Below, piece by piece: positions 9,901 through 16,831 of a DNA stretch of 28,375 nt (positions are counted from its first letter, which is position 1; the number at the start of each line of letters is the position of its first letter). The position numbers were made by a program, and so were the translations under genes. This DNA comes from Coraliomargarita sp965656715 (GTDB taxonomy: Bacteria; Verrucomicrobiota; Verrucomicrobiia; Opitutales; Coraliomargaritaceae), in contig CBFHLR010000038.1 of NCBI GenBank assembly GCA_965656715.1, positions 1-28,375 of the forward strand, read 5' to 3'. The notes beneath the pieces are model-generated. The model did not search any database and was not told the origin of the DNA. It saw only the letters and a program-made list of their open reading frames with translations.

Positions 9901-10000
9901 GTTCCGACTCGCTTACGGTCTCGGAATTAGCGTACACATTCGCAATGGCCAACAGCAAAAGGTTCGCACCCCATACAGCTTTATTTTTTACTAATCTCAT
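6848..10000 (-). CDS. Tandem-Rossmann FAD-dependent oxidoreductase with HEAT-like C-terminus (FAD protein 2)
   Basis: About 1050 aa including a 98-base gap at 7155-7252; the frame is kept across the gap. A signal peptide (LLLLAIANVYA) precedes the first Rossmann motif, DVDVIVVGGTLRGVAAAE, near residue 45. The second, YDTVVVGGGTGGAAAG, is near residue 410, then LANTVIDSTGN, a typical post-FAD-domain segment. From about 750 on there are helical HEAT-type repeats (MAIPLMREAYRASDQEEV, GDKRAVPVLIEQAG). It is a paralogue of the gene at 1-3128. The C-terminus (KLGVPGCQNEEAGNE) is unlike that paralogue but identical to the end of the downstream GH105. The start ATG lies two bases after the upstream sulfatase stop, and its ribosome site (GAGGA) is inside that gene's last codons, so translation is probably coupled. 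The oxidised substrate is unknown. Confidence 0.88.
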   Translation of the reverse strand: MRLVKNKAVWGANLLLLAIANVYANSETVSESERMIPLSYDVDVIVVGGTLRGVAAAEAAAQAGAKVFLITDRPYLGEDVCAAQRLWVQPDSQPKTELGQAIYGDASGARLTENGYRIVRPMDVKRKLDEALLNAGVDYLYGSYVTEVLHDPSGELAGVVVANRSGRQAIRGKLIVDATDRASAARIAGAEFMPYPSGPQSFKRIVVGGDSNPGAKDLGFKYSVMVPATKKKKKHLMSYPVYEYEMEISMKDSSWASFVRADQIARDQSYQFGQATYSEKLFQVPPDPVRSRSADKGAWAGAQNIPLSAITPEDMNHLYVLGGCAEVSRETATQLLRPLHSLQWGQNVGQQIAGIAMSRSLAAAEDLVVAGHGGQASIEAEVGDVLTGLRWKPSEGAVRSPARALPVLGRYDTVVVGGGTGGAAAGIGASRAGARTLVIEHLHGLGGVGTLGRIAIYYHGNKAGFNAEVEREITALSDEKFPKSIFFDIETKMEWLRNQINNAGGEIWYLSLGVGSVVQDDRFTGVVVATPDGRGVILANTVIDSTGNSVIPHCAGLETQMIDHEHVSVQGTGLPPWHPGENMLNSDWTFAHDDDVMDMWRIHVVAKKKFQNQYDLGQLIDSRARRRIYGDVLITPMDILNQRVFPDVITVASSDFDNHGFSSHDLFMVYRQEREELKGNIPYRALLPKGYDGILVTGLGISGHGDAMPVIRMQRDIENHSYAAGYASAMAAREMTTVRNIDIKELQGHLVDIGTIPESFIGAQDSYPLSAEVIQDAVKRLGRDYSGIAQILTQPEMAIPLMREAYRASDQEEVKLRYAHVLGLLYDDTGVESLLDAVSTSQWDEGWRFKGCGNYGPTTSPLDNLIIALGRTGDKRAVPVLIEQAGKLDGNSELSHFRAIAVAFENLRDPDAAETLXXXXXXXXXXXXXXXXXXXXXXXXXXXXXXXXXAQLLKLPGTAGNAYLEINDVRERTPNSNYDCTTREVSLRELILARSLYRCGDYEGIGKKTLEAYSHDMRGHYATHARAVLAASEVMKLGVPGCQNEEAGNE
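7155..7252. other. Assembly gap (98 N)
   Basis: A run of 98 undetermined bases inside the C-terminal third of the FAD oxidoreductase. Flanking coding frames agree, and comparison with the paralogue at 1-3128 suggests only a small number of residues are missing. No duplicated flank is seen here. Confidence 0.98.
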
Positions 10001-10002
10001 AT

Positions 10003-11598
10003 CTATTTGTCCTCAAAGGGGGTGGAAGGTTTAGACAAGGTGTCTTCAAAGGGTTTGGTGCGCGGGCAAATAATATATTGCCAGGTCGTGGGGATCGAGG
10101 CCCGCAGTTTTTCCATGGCCGGCTGAAACTCCGGGTGATTGGCTAAATTGGTATATTCGTGCGGGTCCGTGCTAATGTCGTAAAACTCTTCGGAGCCATC
10201 GGCATAGCGAATCAGTTTCCACTGCGCTTGCCTGACCGCAAAGTTCCCCGGCCCCCAATTGATTAGCGCCGGCTTGTCCCACGCCACCTCTTTTTCGCTG
10301 AGTAAAGGCGCCAAACTATTGCCATCCAACTCTTGAGACAGGTCCAAGCCGCAAAGGTCAACCAGCGTTGGGTAGATGTCCTGCAAACTTACGGGCGCGT
10401 CTACTCGCTTCCCCTCGGTCATGCCCGGCATTTTAATGATGAATGGCACTCTTGTTCCTTGTTCCCAAAGAGTCATTTTACGCCAATGTTCCTTTTCGCC
10501 CAAGTGCCAGCCATGATCGCCCCATAGGACCACAATCGTATTGTTCGCATAGGGCGACTCTTCCAATGCTTCGAGGATTCGACCCACATTGTAATCGGCA
10601 TACGAACACGTGGCCAAATAGGCAAGAACCAGCTTTTCCCACATGCCTTCTGTTGCCGCAATCTGCTCGTGTTCCTTTTGCTTGTAGAAAGGATACACAT
10701 TGTGGGCGATATATTTCCCTGCGTCCGGAATGTCCTCCATGTCATTCTCAGGGACTTCAGGCAGCTGGATCTTGACGCCATCGTATTGAGCATAAAATTC
10801 TCTAGGCGCAACCCACGGTGCATGCGGTTTCCTCAAACCAACAGCAAGAAAGAAGGGTTTGTTATGCTGGGTGGACAGCTGCTTGATTGCCCAGTTGACA
10901 CTCCCACCGTCCATCACATCGGAATCCGGGTCTTGCTCAGTGATACCAATCCTAAAATCACTCAATGGCCTCTCAGCCTTTTCTCCAAATACACGCGTCA
11001 TTTTAGCTTTATGGTGACACGGACTTTTATCGAAGTGATCCCAACCTCTCGTATCAACATAACCTTTTCCGCCATGATAAATTTTCCCACTACCTGTGGT
11101 GTAATAGCCATTCTGTTGGAAGGCCAGCTGCAGGGGGAGCCGCTCTCTTGGCATGCGTTTCTCGGGCGAGTACTCATAGTGATGAAAATAGGCACCGGAG
11201 CGATGCGGGTATATTCCATACATCAACGATGTCCTGGAAGGCCCGCAGGACGCTGCCGAACAATACGCATGGGTAAAGGCAAACGATTCACTGGCTAGTT
11301 TATCCATATGGGGCGTTTTGGCCTGGGGGTGCCCGTTTAAATAACCCACCCAGTCGTTTAAATCATCCACCGCAAGAAACAGCACATTCGGCCTGTCCTG
11401 AGGCACTCGAAGGGGCTTCCCTTTCGCAACAGCATCTCCGCCAGCCAACGAATCGCTGGGCTGCTGTTCATGATCCAGCGGAGTTTTGTCTATTACGGCC
11501 TCATCGATACCAGTCGATGATTGCACGCTCGATGCCGCGTTGGCTGAAATCGCCACCATGGCAACGAGCGCATATACTGTTAAAACCAACTTTTTCAT
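10003..11598 (-). CDS. S1 sulfatase, iduronate-2-sulfatase-like (S1_7-like)
   Basis: This 531-aa secreted sulfatase has a signal peptide at about 1-21 (AISANA). A low-complexity linker follows, then RPNVLFLAVDDLNDW at 69-83 with the metal-binding Asp pair. C-G-P-S-R is at 118-122, with Cys118 the canonical formylglycine precursor. Downstream, GSGKIYHGG and WGDHGWHLGEKEHW are typical of the iduronate-2-sulfatase/choline-sulfatase-like branch. The expected reaction is hydrolysis of a sulfate ester on a uronate- or deoxyhexose-containing oligosaccharide; the exact position cannot be read from sequence. Residues 31-47 of the linker (IDEAVIDKTPLDHEQQP) resemble the mature N-terminus of the nearby GH105 proteins at the same distance from the start. 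The gene follows the sigma/anti-sigma pair after 172 bases, and its upstream region carries the element also found before the sigma gene. Confidence 0.92.
   Translation of the reverse strand: MKKLVLTVYALVAMVAISANAASSVQSSTGIDEAVIDKTPLDHEQQPSDSLAGGDAVAKGKPLRVPQDRPNVLFLAVDDLNDWVGYLNGHPQAKTPHMDKLASESFAFTHAYCSAASCGPSRTSLMYGIYPHRSGAYFHHYEYSPEKRMPRERLPLQLAFQQNGYYTTGSGKIYHGGKGYVDTRGWDHFDKSPCHHKAKMTRVFGEKAERPLSDFRIGITEQDPDSDVMDGGSVNWAIKQLSTQHNKPFFLAVGLRKPHAPWVAPREFYAQYDGVKIQLPEVPENDMEDIPDAGKYIAHNVYPFYKQKEHEQIAATEGMWEKLVLAYLATCSYADYNVGRILEALEESPYANNTIVVLWGDHGWHLGEKEHWRKMTLWEQGTRVPFIIKMPGMTEGKRVDAPVSLQDIYPTLVDLCGLDLSQELDGNSLAPLLSEKEVAWDKPALINWGPGNFAVRQAQWKLIRYADGSEEFYDISTDPHEYTNLANHPEFQPAMEKLRASIPTTWQYIICPRTKPFEDTLSKPSTPFEDK
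11392..11415. repeat. Second, diverged copy of the short GC-rich repeat in a sulfatase linker
   Basis: This 24-base segment matches the one at 16459-16482 at 19 positions; the shared part reads CCTGTCCTGAG then TCGAA. It encodes the P-Q-D-R-P residues just before the catalytic domain of the sulfatase. Part of the match may simply be constraint on the RPNV start of the domain. Confidence 0.4.
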
Positions 11599-11615
11599 TC
11601 AATACGCTCCTATCT

Positions 11616-11639
11616 GAATGTGAGGCAGAACCTGCCGCT
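11616..11639 (-). promoter_or_regulatory. Candidate ECF-sigma-dependent promoter element upstream of sulfatase
   Basis: On the minus strand an A-tract is followed by AGCGGCAGGTT, six bases, then CACATTC, ending 18 bases before the ATG at 11598. The same two blocks, four bases apart, precede the ECF sigma gene. Joint occurrence of an 11-mer and a 7-mer in two intergenic regions suggests a shared regulatory site; that the sigma factor itself reads it is inference. Confidence 0.5.
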
Positions 11640-11770
11640 TTTTTTTTAATTTTCCACGATGCGGACCTTATCAAAAAGGATCCGTTTGATCCGTCTAAAT
11701 CTGTGGCAAACCGGATTCGAATGACGACATATTGGGTTTGCCCATCCGGAGAAGGGCGAAGGCCGAGCTG

Positions 11771-13069
11771 TCATTCCTCAGAAATGAGTTCCAACTGGGG
11801 GCCGGATGCTTCGGAATTTATACTGCTGGCAAAACCGTGAACCAAGGTTCCTCCCGAAGTCTTACAGGCAATAATAAATCCAATGTTCCCAGTCTGGTCA
11901 GATCGAATAAAATCCGTCAGTGCTTCAGACTCCAGAATAACCTGTTTTCTCAGCTCCGATCGGGCCAGAGTGAAGGTCGTCAGCAACTCCGCATCCTCTA
12001 TCCGAGGGGCATCTTTCCAGCGCAGAAAATCTCTAGACCACCGTTCATCCGCTCCGGAAATGCCATACAACTCGAATTCACTTTCAAGCGGCATGGTTCC
12101 GACTTTCCCCAAGCCAGTTGGAACCGCGTTTAACGTGATGCGGGCATTATCAATCGCTTCCGACGCACCCTCTTCCAGATCAAAAGCAAAGAGCGCTCTG
12201 CGGTCTACCGCACGATGAGGATTTGTCTTCACCATCAGGTAATTGGGGTTCAAGCGGTCTTGCTTATCCCACACGATAACCGTGACCTCTTTACCAGCAG
12301 AGCTCAGCACTACAGAACGTTTTTTAGGCTGTATAAACCCTTCGAATAGAGGATCCGCTGCTTCAGTCAAAGCATCCACATTCATATTTAATGCCTCCCC
12401 GGGAAAGAGATGCTGCACTTCACCAGAGTTGTGATGCAGCGAAATCTCACCCTCCTGCACCTCAAATTCGGCAAGCTTATAATCTTCTGAAACACTCACA
12501 GAAAAGCGCGTACCGTGATCAATGGCATGCCCGTTAGGCGTATTCACGCGGAACCCCTTGGCGGAATCACTGACGTGTATTGAGATCACACCGGAGAGCG
12601 CATTGAGTTCCATGGTCGAAACAATTTCGATTTTGGCGGGCGCCTCCAGCATCACATCGGCCCCGGAATGAAAGCTCAAGGTCGCCACTCCCGTTTTCAG
12701 ATCCAGTATCCCCGGCTGTAGTTCTGAACCGGGAAGCGTAGGAAGGCGACTCTCCCATGCCGCCGACTCACTGGAGGTGATGACCGCAACACTGGCTGAT
12801 TGATTGAACAGCATCAGTGCCGGAATAATCAGCATGATTGCCGCCACAGCCGCAGCCCAGGCCGGAAACCTGACTTTGCGCTTCGCGTCGGAGGCGACCT
12901 GCTCTTGCAGGGCTAAACTGCGAAGGTCCGCTTCCATCATGGTGTAGTTTAAATACTCCTGGCGCAGTTCGGCGTCCTGTTCCAGAAACTGTTCAAACTC
13001 ACGAAATTCTTCCTCAGTCACTTCACCGAGGATGTATTTATTCATCAATTCGTGAAATCGCTGATTCAT
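11771..13069 (-). CDS. FecR-type anti-sigma factor with C-terminal DNRLRE/CBM96-like domain
   Basis: The start chosen is ATG 13069 because AAAAGGAG lies eight bases upstream; a GTG at 13078 is possible but unsupported. The 432-aa product has a cytoplasmic helical N-terminus (1-66) typical of sigma-binding domains (NKYILGEVTEEEFREFEQFL). One membrane helix spans about 69-88 (WAAAVAAIMLIIPALMLF). A FecR domain covers about 117-231 (GFRVNTPNGHAIDHGTRFSV, FEVQEGEISL). Residues about 252-432 fit the DNRLRE/CBM96 pattern: NPNYLMVKTNP, RRALFAFDLEE, NARITLNAV, DERWSRDFLRW, FASSINSEASGPQLEL. In such pairs the protein holds the sigma factor inactive until an external signal arrives. The extra domain suggests direct glycan sensing (inference). 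ATGA overlap with the sigma stop indicates coupled translation. Confidence 0.85.
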   Translation of the reverse strand: MNQRFHELMNKYILGEVTEEEFREFEQFLEQDAELRQEYLNYTMMEADLRSLALQEQVASDAKRKVRFPAWAAAVAAIMLIIPALMLFNQSASVAVITSSESAAWESRLPTLPGSELQPGILDLKTGVATLSFHSGADVMLEAPAKIEIVSTMELNALSGVISIHVSDSAKGFRVNTPNGHAIDHGTRFSVSVSEDYKLAEFEVQEGEISLHHNSGEVQHLFPGEALNMNVDALTEAADPLFEGFIQPKKRSVVLSSAGKEVTVIVWDKQDRLNPNYLMVKTNPHRAVDRRALFAFDLEEGASEAIDNARITLNAVPTGLGKVGTMPLESEFELYGISGADERWSRDFLRWKDAPRIEDAELLTTFTLARSELRKQVILESEALTDFIRSDQTGNIGFIIACKTSGGTLVHGFASSINSEASGPQLELISEE

Positions 13070-13596
13070 ACGGCACACTCCTTTTGAGAATAAATACAGT
13101 TGCAGAGCTTTTCCCGTAAACGCCCCAGTTTTTTATAGAGGGAGTTAACCGAGACACGCTCTCGGGCGGCCAGATCTGTAATCGCACCATGATGCAAACT
13201 GGAGGCAAGGACCAGTTCTCGTTGGGCATCGGTCAATTTCTGTAAACAGACTTCCAGAGCCTTGCGTCTCCAGAGATACTCTGTGTCGCGAATCTTTTCC
13301 GCATCGTCAGCAATTAAGTCCACGAGCTTTTCGCTGAAAACGAGTCGGTCCGACTTCTGCTTCTGCAGAAAGTTCAAGCTCTTAAAACGAACAATCACCT
13401 TAGCCCACGGCAAAAAGCCCGCTTCACTCTCAAGTTGGTCCAGCTTGTTCCACATCACAATGCTGGCTTCCTGAAGCACATCATCCACACTTTCCCAATC
13501 CGGCAGAATGCTTCGCGCATACGCACGTAAGGCATTTTCATGCTGCAGAAAAAGCTTCATAAACATCTCCTGCCCAAGCTGCTCGCTACTCTCCAT
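13066..13596 (-). CDS. ECF RNA polymerase sigma factor (Rhodopirellula/Verrucomicrobium type)
   Basis: A small sigma-70 family regulator of about 176 aa. Region 2 is in the first half (HENALRAYARSIL, SVDDVLQEASIVMWNKL, FLPWAKVIVRFKSLNFLQ). Region 4 helix-turn-helix is at the C-terminus (LTDAQRELVLASSL, AITDLAARERVSVNSLYKKL). Order, length and wording fit the sigma subfamily common in Planctomycetes and Verrucomicrobia. The ATG at 13596 is preferred because AAAGG lies five bases upstream; a GTG at 13602 adds two codons. Its stop overlaps the start of the FecR-type gene by four bases. It probably directs transcription of part of this locus, including its own operon, given the shared upstream element. 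No other regulator is visible in the window. Confidence 0.93.
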   Translation of the reverse strand: MESSEQLGQEMFMKLFLQHENALRAYARSILPDWESVDDVLQEASIVMWNKLDQLESEAGFLPWAKVIVRFKSLNFLQKQKSDRLVFSEKLVDLIADDAEKIRDTEYLWRRKALEVCLQKLTDAQRELVLASSLHHGAITDLAARERVSVNSLYKKLGRLREKLCNCIYSQKECAV

Positions 13597-13623
13597 TATC
13601 ACCTTTCATACACACTTATTTGA

Positions 13624-13645
13624 GAATGTGTTTAAACCTGCCGCT
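13624..13645 (-). promoter_or_regulatory. Candidate autoregulatory promoter element upstream of ECF sigma gene
   Basis: Reading the minus strand: A-rich stretch, AGCGGCAGGTT, TAAA, CACATTC, then 27 bases to the ATG at 13596. Both blocks recur upstream of the sulfatase start at 11598. It begins only 15 bases after the stop codon of the esterase gene before it. Positive autoregulation is usual for ECF pairs, which makes a sigma-specific promoter plausible. Confidence 0.5.
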
Positions 13646-13660
13646 ACTTTTTTACTTTTT

Positions 13661-14773
13661 TTACCTTCCAAACGCTATGCTCCATTCCCCGGGAGACATT
13701 TCAACCATGGCCTGCCCCATGGCAAGTCCGACATCCATATACGTTTTAGCGTTGCCGCCGTAATGGCTGTTCGAGGCGCCGCCATGACAGAAGGGCTTAC
13801 TGTAGACGGTGGCCACATTGCCCTGGAAGGCCTTATATTTTCCGTGCTTACCGTCCACCGCGAGCTGGGCCTCGAGGATGAGTTTTTCGTTGCCTTCGGC
13901 ATTTGCCTGATCGGTCTGGCCGAGCGTGGCACAGACGAACCGAGCCTCCGGCGCGTCAAAGTCTTTGCGCAACTGCTGAATAAAGCGAACGAGGTTCTGT
14001 TCGTACCGGCCGGCATGTGCGGCATTATAGCGATCCTTATCGCCTTGCCAGAAGAAGAACCCTGCAATCTCGTACCCTTTTGCACCGGGGTAATACTGGT
14101 CGAGTTGTGCCAGCACATTCTTCGCATTCGCGACATCACCGTCATATTGCATGCCGGCATACCAAGCGATTTTATTCGGTTCCGTGCCCTTCTCCCACTT
14201 GTCCGGCGAATCTTTATAGCCGGCGTAGACAAAGGTTTTTATTTCTCCGCTTTTTTTGTCGGTGACTTCGGCCTCGTAACGTTCGCTGCCGGGCGGCAGC
14301 AGATCCCAGCCAAGGCTGCGGTTTCCGATACAGCTTTTGAGAATGAGTACCGGTGCGTCGACGGCCTGACCCACGCGATGACCAATTCCGTATTCGGGAC
14401 CGATTTTCCGGCCTTTGACGGTCATCCATTCATTGTTAAGCTGCCGCGCCTTGCCCGTTCCGCTCCCCATCACACGCACATATCTCACATCCTTGCGTTC
14501 CGCCCACTGACCGGCGTCGTCTGTCAGGAACGGATAGAGGTTCTCCTTATTCACGGCATGTAAAAGCGTCCCCTCTGTTTCCTCTGGCCCGACCTTACCG
14601 GCCCCCACCATGTTGGACTGTCCCAGCAGAATGAACACCTGTACCGGCCTGGACATATCCGCCGTCCGCCCATCAGGCTTGAGTAACTCTTCCGGTGCCT
14701 TCGCAGCCAACGCGGCCAAACTCGCCACTCCGCTAACCAATGATATCGCCAATGTTTTCCATATTTTACTCAT
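13661..14773 (-). CDS. SASA/SGNH-type carbohydrate acetylesterase (sialate O-acetylesterase-like)
   Basis: A 370-aa secreted protein with a signal peptide ending near residue 23 (ASLAALAA). VQVFILLGQSNMVGAGK carries the nucleophile Ser53 of SASA (PF03629-like) esterases. VLILKSCIGNRSLGWDL and FFFWQGDKD match the following blocks. SNSHYGGNAKTYMDVG near the C-terminus supplies the catalytic His; the usual Asp three residues earlier is not there, which is seen in some related Verrucomicrobia proteins (from memory, unverified). The expected role is removal of O-acetyl or similar acyl groups from the polysaccharide. AGGAG lies eight bases before the ATG. The gene precedes the sigma operon with about 65 bases between, and no terminator hairpin was found there. 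Confidence 0.85.
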   Translation of the reverse strand: MSKIWKTLAISLVSGVASLAALAAKAPEELLKPDGRTADMSRPVQVFILLGQSNMVGAGKVGPEETEGTLLHAVNKENLYPFLTDDAGQWAERKDVRYVRVMGSGTGKARQLNNEWMTVKGRKIGPEYGIGHRVGQAVDAPVLILKSCIGNRSLGWDLLPPGSERYEAEVTDKKSGEIKTFVYAGYKDSPDKWEKGTEPNKIAWYAGMQYDGDVANAKNVLAQLDQYYPGAKGYEIAGFFFWQGDKDRYNAAHAGRYEQNLVRFIQQLRKDFDAPEARFVCATLGQTDQANAEGNEKLILEAQLAVDGKHGKYKAFQGNVATVYSKPFCHGGASNSHYGGNAKTYMDVGLAMGQAMVEMSPGEWSIAFGR

Positions 14774-15060
14774 AGGTCACTCTCCTGTTTTCCCTTTGCT
14801 GCTCTCACAAACCAAATCATGGCTTAGGCCAGTCTTCAACTATTTCTGGTAGAACGAATGCTATTGTTGGGGAGGGAGGCATCCCCATGCCTCCGACAGT
14901 CTGAGCGAGTGCCGCGGAGGTCTTCGGCCTTTACAGAGGACAGACCTCCCTACCTTTCTAACGGAAAAAGTTGCAGTATGGTATTAGACGACTGCTTCCG
15001 CTTTTACTTTGGCGAGGGCGCGTCGCTTATTGAGCACCGCCCACGGTCAAGCGAAGCCAC
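14774..15060. other. Non-coding spacer between sulfatase and esterase
   Basis: 287 bases with no open frame that looks coding. It holds the two palindromes at 14875-14949, a weak TCGCTT/AAGCGA inverted repeat near 15025-15055 and the esterase ribosome site. No convincing sigma-70 promoter was recognised. Confidence 0.6.
14875..14954. repeat. Pair of adjacent intergenic palindromes
   Basis: GGAGGCAT-CCCC-ATGCCTCC (14875-14894) is a perfect 8-bp stem with a 4-base loop. Just after it GGAGGTCT (14916-14923) pairs with AGACCTCC (14942-14949) across 18 bases. The element ends in CCCTACC, as does the palindrome at 16960-16984. Neither has a U-tract, so these look like interspersed palindromic repeats rather than terminators. 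Confidence 0.55.
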
Positions 15061-16563
15061 TCAATTCCCCTGCCCCTTCTTAGACTTCTTGGCTGCTTTT
15101 TGGGCGGCCTTCATTTGCTCCGCTTGTTCAGCAGTAGGCGCTGTATAGCTCACCTTCCCGTCGGTGATAATCCACTTATCTTGCGGCGTTGTGTCCTGAT
15201 TCGGAATGCCTTCTCCAGCAGAGGGCCTGTTCTCGAGGTCGTAAATTGGCGGAAGCGTTTGTGCCCATTCGCTGTGTTTTTTCTCCAACTCTTTCACCAC
15301 TTCCGGGAACTGCGGAGCCACATCGTTTTCTTCGCGCGGATCTTTCTTCAGGTCATAAAGTCGCCACGTATCTTGCTGCTGGGGACGATATAGGCGCCAA
15401 TCACCATAGCGAACCGCCTGTATGTCCCGCGTGCGGGTCTTCGAGTTTTTGTTATACCAGTAAACGGTGTCGCGCACATCGCCCTGCTTCTTTCCGGTCA
15501 GCCACGGCATGACATCCACTCCATCGAGGTGATCGGGAAGCGGAATATTCGCGGCGGCGAGCATGGTGGGATAAAAATCGAAGGTACACATCATCCCGTC
15601 ATAACGCGTGCCTTGAGGAATTACGCCCGGCCAGGAAACGATCCCCGGTGTAAGCGTCCAGCCGACCTGTTCGCGACCCGATCCTTTTCCGCCGCGGTAC
15701 GGGGTGGACGTGCCGCCTTCTCCGAGATTCGGGCCGTTATCACTGGCGAAAACAATCAGTGTGTTCTCGCGCATGTTATGTTCATCCAAATAGTCGAGCA
15801 GTTTGCCGATCTGGTCGTCAAGCGCGACAATCCCACCGCCGAGCATGCGACGGTTCGAGCCGAATATTTTGCTCTTCTTTTGGCCTTTCGGCACCAAGGT
15901 CCGCTCGCAATATTTTTCCGGTATGTTGCCGTGTGGACAGTGCACCGCATAGGGCGACCAGTACATCATGAACGGCTTTCCTTTTTTGCGGTTTCGGTCC
16001 ACAAACTCAACCAGCCGATCCCCGTCCAGCTCTGTCAGCCAGATCTCTTCGCCGTTGTCATCCAGACGCATAAACAGCTTTCCGTTCGGTGCTTTCGGCG
16101 GTTGGATCGCTACTTCCATAAACCCGCGACGAGACGGACTCTGTTTAAATCCGACATCCCATTTCCCCACCTGCCCCGTCACATAGCCGTGATCGCGGAA
16201 CACCTCGCCAAAGGTCGGCTTATCCTTCGGCAGCGGCAGGCCGCGCATCATCCCATACTTGCCGTCCTGTTGCGCATAGGTTCCCATGAGAAGGCTGTGG
16301 CGACTTGGCGAGCATGGCGGATTCGTGACGTACATTTGCGTGAGCACCACGCCCTCGTTAGCGAGTCGGTCCATATGCGGCGTCGGGATGTCTTTGCAGC
16401 CGAACGGCCCGATATCCCCCACCCCGAGGTCGTCGATAAACAGCATAATAACATTCGGCCTGTCCTGAGCTTGTCGAATGGGTTTCTGCGGGGCCGCGCA
16501 CAGCGACTGAAGCGCCGCAAGCATGCATGCACCAAGGGCCAATAAGGTTTTTCTTTCTCTCAT
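15061..16563 (-). CDS. S1 sulfatase (arylsulfatase A-like)
   Basis: A 500-aa secreted sulfatase with a signal peptide through about residue 24 (LQSLCAAPQ). DRPNVIMLFIDDLGVGDIG (34-52) provides the metal-binding Asp pair. C-S-P-S-R at 84-88, with Cys84 the formylglycine precursor, is the fully canonical motif. GKWDVGFKQ and VFASDNGPN follow in the expected order. The C-terminus ends in a Lys-rich tail (MKAAQKAAKKSKKGQGN) that is probably disordered. Substrate position is unknown; the general layout resembles the arylsulfatase A / N-acetylgalactosamine-6-sulfatase group. The linker after the signal peptide contains PIRQAQDRP, the translation of a short repeat (see 16459-16482). GAAGA lies seven bases upstream of the ATG. 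Confidence 0.92.
   Translation of the reverse strand: MRERKTLLALGACMLAALQSLCAAPQKPIRQAQDRPNVIMLFIDDLGVGDIGPFGCKDIPTPHMDRLANEGVVLTQMYVTNPPCSPSRHSLLMGTYAQQDGKYGMMRGLPLPKDKPTFGEVFRDHGYVTGQVGKWDVGFKQSPSRRGFMEVAIQPPKAPNGKLFMRLDDNGEEIWLTELDGDRLVEFVDRNRKKGKPFMMYWSPYAVHCPHGNIPEKYCERTLVPKGQKKSKIFGSNRRMLGGGIVALDDQIGKLLDYLDEHNMRENTLIVFASDNGPNLGEGGTSTPYRGGKGSGREQVGWTLTPGIVSWPGVIPQGTRYDGMMCTFDFYPTMLAAANIPLPDHLDGVDVMPWLTGKKQGDVRDTVYWYNKNSKTRTRDIQAVRYGDWRLYRPQQQDTWRLYDLKKDPREENDVAPQFPEVVKELEKKHSEWAQTLPPIYDLENRPSAGEGIPNQDTTPQDKWIITDGKVSYTAPTAEQAEQMKAAQKAAKKSKKGQGN
16459..16482. repeat. Short repeat of the TTCGACAAGCTCAGGACAGG type inside a coding linker
   Basis: On the minus strand this segment reads TTCGACAAGCTCAGGACAGG and is translated as IRQAQDRP. 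The same sequence is a familiar interspersed short repeat in many environmental bacterial genomes (recognised from memory, not searched). It sits exactly between signal peptide and catalytic domain, where an insertion is harmless. Confidence 0.5.
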
Positions 16564-16795
16564 ATTTTTATCTTCAGTAATCGCGGGGTTCTTTTCCCTG
16601 AAAATCCCGACCGTTCAGATCCATCTCAAGGTTCATTCGTCTATGCTGGTTTGGCTGGGCGTGATGAAAAGGTGCAGTTACATAACTGCGAAACAATGGC
16701 AGACATGATACACAATTCAAGCAATCGCGTAACCTCCTGAAATCAGTAGGTGCACACCACGCACGAAACCGAAGGCTTCCTTCGCTCAGAATAAG

Positions 16796-16813
16796 TCCGC
16801 CGCAAGCGGCGGA
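16796..16813. repeat. Perfect GC-rich palindrome
   Basis: TCCGCCGC-AA-GCGGCGGA, 8 bp per arm. As RNA it would form a 7-bp stem with a 4-base CAAG loop. There is no U-tract on either side. Confidence 0.6.
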
Positions 16814-16831
16814 GTATAAACAAAAAGATAG

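Noticed and set aside
13508..14563. Plus-strand open frame of 351 codons
   Set aside because: It is antisense to the esterase with GQSNMVG and to the sigma gene start; shadow of coding on the other strand.
15008..15060. Possible terminator after the sulfatase at 15061
   Set aside because: The TCGCTT/AAGCGA arms are weak, the loop is long and no U-tract follows on the minus strand.
15529..16545. Plus-strand open frame of 338 codons
   Set aside because: Antisense to a complete sulfatase with canonical CSPSR motif; no ribosome site or domain.
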